Shown one piece after another: positions 47,479 to 53,226 of a DNA stretch of 53,226 nucleotides (positions are counted from its first letter, which is position 1; the number at the start of each line of letters is the position of its first letter). The notes under the pieces are model-generated. The model worked only from the letters and a program-made list of their open reading frames with translations, did no database searches and was not told the DNA's origin. The stretch spans positions 1-53,226 of the forward strand of contig JAQGLT010000057.1 of assembly GCA_028292745.1 (NCBI GenBank). The letters run 5' to 3'. This stretch comes from Polaromonas sp. GTDB taxonomy: Bacteria; Pseudomonadota; Gammaproteobacteria; Burkholderiales; Burkholderiaceae_C. The position numbers were made by a program, and so were the translations under genes.

Positions 47479-48033
47479 TCACGACTGCGGCGCGGCCACC
47501 ACAACCAGTGCGGGACGCAGCACGCGCTCGGCAATCAGGTAGCCTTTTTGCAGCACGGTCACCACGGTATTGGCTTCCTGCTCTGAGGGCACCATGCTGA
47601 TCGCCTGGTGTTGGTGCGGATCGAACCTGGCACCGACTTCAGGATTGACCTCGATGACCTTGTTGCGCTCCAGGGCACTTTTGAGCTGCTTGAGCGTGGC
47701 GTCAGAGCCTTCGCGAAGTTGTTCGAGCGTGGTTTCCTTCAGGCTCAAGCCTGCTTCCAGGCTGTCCAGTACCGGGAGCAGGCTTTCCGCAAAGCCCTCC
47801 AGGGCAAACTTGCGCGTCTTGGAAATTTCATCTTCTGCCCGGCGCCGTGCGTTTTCAGCCTCGGCCTTGGCGCGAAGGTAATTTTCCGACAACTCTGTAT
47901 TTTTGGCCTGCAGCGCGGTCAGTTCGGCCTGCACTGCATCAAATTCATTGGCCGCCTGTGCTGCTTCCAGTTCTTCCGGACTGGGTTCGCCTTCCAGGGC
48001 CTGGTTGTGCTCGGGTTGTTTAATCTCAGACAT
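47479..48033 (-). CDS. grpE: Nucleotide exchange factor GrpE
   Basis: 184 aa. Acidic N-terminus, long coiled coil (about 40-90, [20 protein letters not shown]), then the beta domain with [17 protein letters not shown] and [18 protein letters not shown]. Releases ADP from DnaK. Preceded by a heat-shock-like promoter. Confidence 0.97.
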   Translation of the reverse strand: MSEIKQPEHNQALEGEPSPEELEAAQAANEFDAVQAELTALQAKNTELSENYLRAKAEAENARRRAEDEISKTRKFALEGFAESLLPVLDSLEAGLSLKETTLEQLREGSDATLKQLKSALERNKVIEVNPEVGARFDPHQHQAISMVPSEQEANTVVTVLQKGYLIAERVLRPALVVVAAPQS

Positions 48034-48449
48034 GTTGGTAGAGGTGATGTGAAGCTGTTAAGTGGATTAGCTTGGGCTTGAAAATCCCTTTTCAAGACAG
48101 GGATTTGCACAGGGCCCTGAATTTCAGCGCTGCTGTCAGCGCGGCGGCCGCAACAGGCATTGCCGCCGCTGATTGAAGACACTGATCAGCCGGACGGGAT
48201 TGTAGAGGCGCTTAATGGATGGCCGTTTGCCAAACGGCATTTGCTGGCGGTGAGCGGTTTGGGCTTTACTTCATTGTCCAGGCCCTGCTAATTAATCACC
48301 GGCATATGCAGGAGTAAGCTGGAGCCGCAACTGCTGACCTTCACGCCTGGCCGCAGCGACGTTAAAAAGCAGTGGCCTGAATTAAGTTGAGGCGCGCTTG
48401 CAAGTGCGAAGCGCTGTTGTTTATTTGCAAACGACTGGCTGCAAGCCGC
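48034..48449. other. Regulatory gap upstream of grpE
   Basis: About 415 bp with no gene. It holds the candidate heat-shock promoter at 48069-48096 and a second 17-bp palindrome GCCGTTTG-C-CAAACGGC at 48222-48238, whose role is unknown. No CIRCE element (TTAGCACTC-N9-GAGTGCTAA) is visible. Confidence 0.55.
48069..48096 (-). promoter_or_regulatory. Candidate sigma-32 promoter of grpE-dnaK
   Basis: On the minus strand CTTGAAA (48096-48090) matches the sigma-32 -35 box exactly, followed after 13 bp by CCCAAGCT, a partial match to CCCCATnT. The -35 lies in a perfect 20-bp palindrome (CTTGAAAATCCCTTTTCAAG, 48077-48096). Transcription would start about 30 bp before the grpE ATG. Confidence 0.5.
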
Positions 48450-48773
48450 TTATTTCTCGCTGTCGGCAGCGATCTTGGTCTGGCTGATGGCCCATTTTCC
48501 GGCAAAGGCCTGCAAATCGTTCAGGCGTTTGAGCAGGTCCGCGCCCAGCGTGGTGACGGTGTAGCCACTGGTGCCGTGGCCGAGCAGGCCGGCGGCGCGC
48601 AGTTCCTTGATGCGGGTGTTCAGGGTGTTGGGCGTGATGTTGCCGATGCTGTCCTGAAGCAGCCGAAACGTTTGAGGATGGCCATCCTTCAGTGCCCACA
48701 GCACACGCATGGCGTAGCGCGATTCCAGCAGTTCAAGCAACAGGCTAACGGCAGCGTTTTCTTTGGCACTCAT
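48450..48773 (-). CDS. HxlR-family winged-helix regulator
   Basis: 107 aa. Winged helix with LLELLESRYAMRVLWALKDG, TFRLLQDSIGNITPNTLNTRIKELRAAGLL and a wing at GTSGYTVTTLG. It lacks the Cys residue near the N-terminus used by redox-sensing members, so the signal is unknown. Stands alone between the grpE and Gfo/Idh genes. Confidence 0.85.
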   Translation of the reverse strand: MSAKENAAVSLLLELLESRYAMRVLWALKDGHPQTFRLLQDSIGNITPNTLNTRIKELRAAGLLGHGTSGYTVTTLGADLLKRLNDLQAFAGKWAISQTKIAADSEK

Positions 48774-48853
48774 TTGTTATCTCCTCGGATCGGTCGGTCA
48801 TGGGTTGGATACGGCTAAGCAAAAAGCCTGCTGCCAAATATAACGCAAATTCC

Positions 48854-48900
48854 ATTTTGCTACGAGTTTTATAGCTGGTCACGCCCGCGCTGTTTGGACT
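48854..48900. repeat. Dispersed ~55-bp degenerate palindromic repeat (copy 12)
   Basis: TTTTGCTACGAGTTTTATAG, then CTGGTCACGCCCGCGCTG. Upstream of the HxlR gene; weaker match than most copies. Confidence 0.4.
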
Positions 48901-48980
48901 GGCGGCCTAAAACGCTTTGAAAAGCCGAAATCATGCGAACGCCCATGAGGCCCGCGCCGACGGCGAATCCGTCTGTTCGG

Positions 48981-49994
48981 CTATGCCAGGAAAACCGAAC
49001 GGCCTGTGCGGGACGACTCGATGATGCTTTCAATCACCTGCTGCACGCCCAGCGCCGAGCGACCGGTGACAGCCGGCGCCGTGCCGTCTTGCACTGCGCT
49101 AATAAAATCGTGCGGCACGGCTCGGTGTGCGGCACGGTCAAAGGCCATCGGGTTGGCCCCGCCGCCCGACGCCTGGCGTTCGCCGAGCGTGATCAGCTTT
49201 CCACTGGTGAGGCAAACCTTCAATTCGCCGCCTTCGAGCGTTGCCGTGCCAAGCGTGCAGTTGAGTTCAATACGCTCGGCAAAACCGGGATAGGCCGCTG
49301 TAGTGGCCTGCACCACCGCAACGGCGCCGTTCGCGTAATGCAGCAAGGCGGATGCGGTGTCTTCGCCTTCCATCTGGTGCACCGCGCTGGTGCTGGCGAT
49401 TCCCGTGACCCGCGCGGGCAAACCCGTCAGGCTGAGCAGCAAGTCGAGCGTGTGAATTGCCTGGGTGATCAGCACGCCGCCGCCGTCGCGCGCCAGCGTG
49501 CCGCGCCCAGGCTCGTCGTAATAGCTTTGCGGCCGCCACCAGCGCACCGATGCCGCAACGCTGATGAGATGGCCGAGTTCGCCGCTTTGGAGCAATGTCC
49601 GAAGGCCCTGGGCCGCCTCGCGCAGGCGGTGCTGCAGCATCACGGCCAGCGTGACACCGGCTGTTTCGCAGGCCTGCACCAGCGCCAGTGCGCGGCCGGA
49701 GTCAATTTCAAGCGGTTTTTCAACCAGGACATGCTTGCCCGCGCACGCTGCGCGCCGCACGATATCCAGGTGGGTATTGGGCGGCGTCAACACCAGCACT
49801 GCTTTCACGCTGAGGTCATCAAGAATGTGCTCCAGCTGGGTGGTTCTGCGCGCCCCCGCAGGCAGGGCAACGGCTGCCAGACGCTCAGCGCTGCGGCCAT
49901 AAACCCAGGCCACGTCTGCCTTGCTGGCAAGATCGGCGAGACTCAGGAAATGGGGCGCCGAGCCCAGGCCGGCGCCAATGACCGCAAGGCGCAA
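48981..49994 (-). CDS. Gfo/Idh/MocA-family oxidoreductase
   Basis: 337 aa. NAD(P) site AVIGAGLGSAPHFLSL, the EKP motif in GKHVLVEKPLEID, and a C-terminal alpha/beta domain with GGGVLITQAIHTLDLLL (His as likely catalytic residue). These enzymes oxidise or reduce sugars, inositols or sugar acids. Within a uronate-type cluster it probably handles a sugar acid. No ATG fits the start; TTG at 49994 gives MRLAVIGAG. Confidence 0.85.
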   Translation of the reverse strand: MRLAVIGAGLGSAPHFLSLADLASKADVAWVYGRSAERLAAVALPAGARRTTQLEHILDDLSVKAVLVLTPPNTHLDIVRRAACAGKHVLVEKPLEIDSGRALALVQACETAGVTLAVMLQHRLREAAQGLRTLLQSGELGHLISVAASVRWWRPQSYYDEPGRGTLARDGGGVLITQAIHTLDLLLSLTGLPARVTGIASTSAVHQMEGEDTASALLHYANGAVAVVQATTAAYPGFAERIELNCTLGTATLEGGELKVCLTSGKLITLGERQASGGGANPMAFDRAAHRAVPHDFISAVQDGTAPAVTGRSALGVQQVIESIIESSRTGRSVFLA

Positions 49995-50097
49995 CCGCTC
50001 TGGTGCCGAGGTGCCAACAATGGTTGCGCGTCAAAATTCATGGGCCTGAACCTTAAGCTTTATCAGTTGTCTTACAAGAGTTGAGTGCGCAATAACG

Positions 50098-50928
50098 TCA
50101 ACTTTGCGTCAATGGCTTAAGGAGGATGTCCGGCAACTCACCTGACGGCTGCATGGTGTGCGCATTGTTGCCCCGGCGCAGGCGTTCGCGGCTGTTCGAA
50201 AGGTGGATGCGCATGGCTGCGCGCGCAGCTTCCGGGTCCTGGTCACGGATGGCGTTGTAAATGCTTTCGTGTTCGCTGTTGACGCGCTTCAGATAATTCA
50301 TGCGGCCTTCGGGCGCGCTGTGTGCGGTGTTGACCCGGGTACGAGGGATGATCATCGTGCCCAGATAGGTCATCAGGTCGGCGAAATGGCGATTGCCCGT
50401 GGCGCGCGCGACCTCCATGTGAAACCGGAAATCGGGTGGAACCGCATCTGAATTTTGGTGAATCGAATCATCAAAGACATGCAACGCGGTTTCCAGTGCT
50501 GTCAGGTTTTCAGGTGTTCTTCTCTGGGCGGCCAGGCCAGCGGCTTCGGTTTCAAGGCTGATGCGCAACTCGAGCACGGAGATCACGTCGGCAACGGTGG
50601 CAAAGTCTTCCGCGGTGATTTTAAAATTCCCAGCTTCCTGAGGCGGCAGAACGAAGGTGCCGATGCCATGCCGGGTTTCGACCAGCCTGGAGGCCTGAAG
50701 CTTGGACAGCGACTCTCGAACCACGGTGCGGCTGACATCAAAACGCACCATGATTTCCGCCTCTGTCGGCAGCTTGTCTCCGGTCTGAAGCTGGCCTTCA
50801 CGGATACTGGCCGCGAGCGTTTCCACGATCTCATCCACCAGCCCGCGAGGACGGCGCGCGCGTCGCACCGGCTCCAACCGACGAGGTGGAGTGGTTTCGA
50901 AATGACTAGGGGTTTTCCTTGAGTTCAT
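50098..50928 (-). CDS. GntR-family regulator, FCD subfamily
   Basis: 276 aa from the ATG at 50928. Winged helix at about 35-100 (LPTEAEIMVRFDVSRTVVRESLSKL, seen as two pieces; HGIGTFVLP), then an all-helical FCD effector domain with metal/acid-binding residues (DFRFHMEVARATGNRHF; EHESIYNAI). Such regulators commonly respond to uronates or other carboxylates. Divergent from the uronate dehydrogenase gene, with a palindrome between them. Confidence 0.9.
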   Translation of the reverse strand: MNSRKTPSHFETTPPRRLEPVRRARRPRGLVDEIVETLAASIREGQLQTGDKLPTEAEIMVRFDVSRTVVRESLSKLQASRLVETRHGIGTFVLPPQEAGNFKITAEDFATVADVISVLELRISLETEAAGLAAQRRTPENLTALETALHVFDDSIHQNSDAVPPDFRFHMEVARATGNRHFADLMTYLGTMIIPRTRVNTAHSAPEGRMNYLKRVNSEHESIYNAIRDQDPEAARAAMRIHLSNSRERLRRGNNAHTMQPSGELPDILLKPLTQS

Positions 50929-50972
50929 AAAAAAGTGATTGACAAGCCAAAGACCAAAACTGAAAATTAAAG

Positions 50973-50997
50973 TCATCAGACAACATACGACTGATGA
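50973..50997. promoter_or_regulatory. Candidate FCD-regulator operator
   Basis: TCATCAG-N11-CTGATGA, perfect 7-bp arms, in the 140-bp gap between the divergent regulator and uronate dehydrogenase genes. Placement suits control of both. Confidence 0.5.
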
Positions 50998-51068
50998 ATG
51001 AATGGATTGACTCTAACAAACCTGATAGAAAAGTCCAGTGTTTTACAACCGCACCGGCCCTGAAAAAA

Positions 51069-51878
51069 ATGACACTCAAAGTTCACGAAAAACTGCTTCT
51101 GACCGGCGCTGCCGGCGGTTTGGGCAAGGCCTTGCGCAATCGTCTCAAGGAAAACTGCGCCGTGCTGCGCCTGTCCGATGTGCAGGCATTTGGCGATGCG
51201 GTTGATGGGGAAGAAGTGGTGTTGGCCGACTTGGCTGACGCCGCTGCGGTGGATGCGATGGTCAAGGGCGTCGATGCGATCGTTCACCTGGGCGGCGTAT
51301 CGGTTGAAGGGCCCTTCGGCCCCATCCTGCAGGCCAACATCCTGGGGGTCTACAACCTCTACGAGGCAGCCCGCAAGCATGGCATCAAGCGCATTGTGTT
51401 TGCCAGCTCCAACCATGTCACGGGTTTTTACCGGCAGGACCAGACCATCACGGCCGACCATCCGGCCCGGCCCGATGGCATGTATGGCCTGAGCAAGGCG
51501 TTCGGTGAAGACCTGTCGCGGTTTTACTTCGACCGCTACGGCATCGAAACCGCTTGCGTGCGCATCGGCTCGTCGTTTCCCGAGCCCAGGGATCGCCGTA
51601 TGCTCGCCACCTGGCTGAGCTTTGACGACCTGCATCGCCTCATCACCGCCTGCCTGACCACGCCGGTGCTGGGCCACAGCGTCATTTTCGGCATGTCCGA
51701 TAACGCCGTGACCTGGTGGGACAACAGCCGCGCCCGCCATGTCGGCTATGTGCCGCAGGACAGCTCCGATGTGTTCCGCGAGGCCGTTTATGCACGCACG
51801 CAATCGCCCGACCTGAACGATCCGGTGGCCCAGTACCAGGGCGGCGGCTTTGTCGTGGCCGGCCCTTTCACCGAATAA
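51069..51878 (+). CDS. udh: Uronate dehydrogenase (NAD-dependent SDR)
   Basis: 269 aa, extended short-chain dehydrogenase. NAD site LLLTGAAGGLGKALR, then HLGGVSVEGPF, FASSNHVTGFY (Ser) and YGLSKAFGE (Y-x3-K). The length and the FGMSDNAVTWWDNSRARHVGY segment match bacterial uronate dehydrogenases, which oxidise galacturonate or glucuronate to the aldarolactone. The ATG at 51069 is preferred to an upstream in-frame one. A lactonase gene follows directly. Confidence 0.85.
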   Translation: MTLKVHEKLLLTGAAGGLGKALRNRLKENCAVLRLSDVQAFGDAVDGEEVVLADLADAAAVDAMVKGVDAIVHLGGVSVEGPFGPILQANILGVYNLYEAARKHGIKRIVFASSNHVTGFYRQDQTITADHPARPDGMYGLSKAFGEDLSRFYFDRYGIETACVRIGSSFPEPRDRRMLATWLSFDDLHRLITACLTTPVLGHSVIFGMSDNAVTWWDNSRARHVGYVPQDSSDVFREAVYARTQSPDLNDPVAQYQGGGFVVAGPFTE

Positions 51879-51883
51879 GCAGC

Positions 51884-52798
51884 ATGAGCAACATGCCAAA
51901 GCCTGAGCTGGTGCTTGATGCGCGCAACGGAACGGGCGAAAGCCCGGTGTGGCATGGCGCCGAGCAGGCGCTGTACTGGGTCGACATTCCGGCGCGCAAG
52001 CTGTGCCGCTGGACGCCGGCCACCGGCGAGAGCCAAAGCTGGCTGGCGCCTGAAATGCTGGCCTGCGCCGCGCCCATCGCCGGATCGAATCAATGGATCG
52101 CCGGCGCCGAAAGCGGCATCTTCCAGCTTTCACCGCAGGATGACGGGCAACTCGGCTTCGAGAGACTGGCGCCCGTCAGCCATGCCATGCCGGGCATGCG
52201 CTTCAACGACGGCCGCTGCGACCGCCAGGGCCGCTTCCTTGCCGGCACCATGTTAATGAATATGGGCGCTGGCGCAAGTCTGGGCTGCGTTTACAGCTAT
52301 CAAAATGATACTGGTTTGACCCAGTTGCTAGACGGCTTCATCACCCCCAACGGCATGGCCTTCAGCCCCGATGGCCGCACAATGTACCTGTCGGATTCGC
52401 ATCCCTTGGTGCAGTCGGTCTGGGCTTTTGACTACGACATCGAGACCGGCACGCCGTCGAACCGGCGGCTGTTCATCGACATGAACCCGCTGCCCGGCCG
52501 GCCCGACGGCGCGGCCGTCGATGCCGACGGCGGCTACTGGATCTGCGGCAACGACGCCGGCCAGATTCACCGCTTCACGCCTGACGGCAAGCTGGACCGC
52601 TCGCTGGCGGTGCCCGTCAAGAAGCCGGCCATGTGCGCCTTTGGCGGCGCCGGCCTGGACACCCTATTCGTGACATCGATTCGCCCCGACGGAATCGATT
52701 TGACTGACCAGCCGCTGGCCGGCGGTGTGTTCGCGCTGCGCCCCGGCGTGCGCGGACTGCCTGAACCTGTTTTTTCGCGTTTTCCCATGTCGCTCTAG
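51884..52798 (+). CDS. SMP-30/gluconolactonase-family lactonase
   Basis: 304 aa beta-propeller. Metal ligands of the family: Glu in GTGESPVWH, Asn in MRFNDGRCD, Asn in ITPNGMAFSPDGR and Asp in RPDGAAVDADGGYWICGND. Likely opens the aldarolactone produced by Udh. Starts 5 bp after the udh stop. Residues about 127-143 (GAGASLGCVYSYQNDTG) are encoded by a dispersed repeat. Confidence 0.9.
   Translation: MSNMPKPELVLDARNGTGESPVWHGAEQALYWVDIPARKLCRWTPATGESQSWLAPEMLACAAPIAGSNQWIAGAESGIFQLSPQDDGQLGFERLAPVSHAMPGMRFNDGRCDRQGRFLAGTMLMNMGAGASLGCVYSYQNDTGLTQLLDGFITPNGMAFSPDGRTMYLSDSHPLVQSVWAFDYDIETGTPSNRRLFIDMNPLPGRPDGAAVDADGGYWICGNDAGQIHRFTPDGKLDRSLAVPVKKPAMCAFGGAGLDTLFVTSIRPDGIDLTDQPLAGGVFALRPGVRGLPEPVFSRFPMSL
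52263..52312. repeat. Dispersed degenerate palindromic repeat (copy 13) inside the lactonase gene
   Basis: TGGGCGCTGGCGCAAGTCTG, then TTACAGCTATCAAAATGATA. In frame within the propeller, probably a surface loop. Confidence 0.55.
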
Positions 52799-52831
52799 CC
52801 GAGCATTTTCAATTCCAATCAGGAGACTTTC

Positions 52832-53226
52832 ATGAAATCAATCCGCCGTCCTTCCTTCCGCGCCGCCGCGCTGACAGCGAGCATTCTCGCCAGTCTCTGT
52901 GTCTCGGCCCATGCCGTCGAATTGCGCTCGGCCGACGTGCACAACAGCGATGAATACCCCACCGTTGCCGCCGTCAAATACATGAGCGACGTGCTGGCCA
53001 AGCAAAGCGGCGGCAAGTACACGATCAAGGTGTTCAACAAGAGCGCGCTGGGCACCGAGAAGGAAACGCTGGACCAGGTCAAGATCGGCGCGCTGGAGAT
53101 GAACCGCGTCAACATCAGCTCGCTGAACTCGACCTGCCCGAAGAGCCTGGTGCCCACCATGCCCTTCCTGTTCGACTCGATCGCGCACATGCGCAAGTCG
53201 CTCGATGGCCCGATCGGAGAAGAAAT
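52832..53226 (+). CDS. TRAP transporter substrate-binding protein, DctP family (partial)
   Basis: The first 131 residues are in the window. AGGAG precedes the ATG at 52832. Signal peptide ending SAHA, then [40 protein letters not shown] and [20 protein letters not shown], typical DctP. Third in the udh-lactonase-TRAP row, so it probably binds a uronate or aldarate; the permease genes would follow outside. Confidence 0.9.
   Translation, partial: MKSIRRPSFRAAALTASILASLCVSAHAVELRSADVHNSDEYPTVAAVKYMSDVLAKQSGGKYTIKVFNKSALGTEKETLDQVKIGALEMNRVNISSLNSTCPKSLVPTMPFLFDSIAHMRKSLDGPIGEE

Noticed and set aside
48034..48449. CIRCE/HrcA operator upstream of grpE
   Set aside because: No TTAGCACTC/GAGTGCTAA arms found; the palindromes present are different.

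Overview
The window looks like a chromosomal segment of a GC-rich betaproteobacterium, most likely Burkholderiales and probably a Comamonadaceae member such as Polaromonas or Variovorax. This is inference: it rests on the xseB-ispA-dxs and grpE-dnaK-dnaJ blocks, TRAP and tungstate transporters, a senA-type gene, and short dispersed palindromes of a kind I associate with that family. I saw no rRNA, tRNA, CRISPR array or complete insertion sequence. About 50 genes are supported.

Layout. 1-3.1 kb: a polar amino-acid-type ABC importer and a LacI-family regulator, with two near-identical 14-bp operator palindromes, one before the transporter genes and one before the regulator. 3.4-6.6 kb: small, low-complexity or disordered proteins, including two Ser/Gly/Thr-rich lipoproteins and a KGG stress protein. 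6.6-9.7 kb: sulfurtransferase, DMT exporter and a Rieske oxygenase. 10-13.2 kb: xseB-ispA-dxs. 13.4-17.1 kb: a TakP-like TRAP transporter whose binding-protein gene faces its membrane-subunit genes. 17.2-19.8 kb: selD divergent from a senA/egtB-like gene. 20-22.3 kb: tupBCA tungstate importer. 22.3-24.5 kb: DUF2946, a YcnI-PCuAC copper-chaperone fusion and a hemerythrin. 24.7-28.9 kb: crcB and a 5-oxoprolinase/hydantoinase fusion carrying an in-frame palindromic insertion. 28.9-29.5 kb: a repeat-dense gap with a nested MITE-like insertion.

29.5-37.1 kb is the most interesting part. One strand carries mtnP-arsS-GT2-DUF2064, which reads as a possible arsenosugar-type pathway: radical-SAM 5'-deoxyadenosylation, then phosphorolytic removal of adenine, then sugar transfer. 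The other strand carries a DedA-like/FAD-disulfide-oxidoreductase fusion, a DUF3047 protein and an FAD protein of the family that occurs fused to SelD. 37.2-43.4 kb: a six-gene Mrp/Pha Na+(K+)/H+ antiporter operon with fused A and B subunits. 43.5-44 kb: a 449-bp element bounded by perfect 46-bp inverted repeats. 44-48 kb: grpE-dnaK-dnaJ. 48.4-53.2 kb: an HxlR-type regulator, then a uronate/aldarate-type cluster (Gfo/Idh oxidoreductase, FCD regulator, uronate dehydrogenase, lactonase, start of a TRAP binding protein) around a divergent promoter with a 7-11-7 palindrome.

Across the window I count about 13 copies of one 50-60-bp degenerate palindromic repeat. Several lie inside genes, where they encode two signal peptides, a C-terminal tail and an internal loop. 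All functional calls are from reading translations and motifs by eye; no database search was possible.
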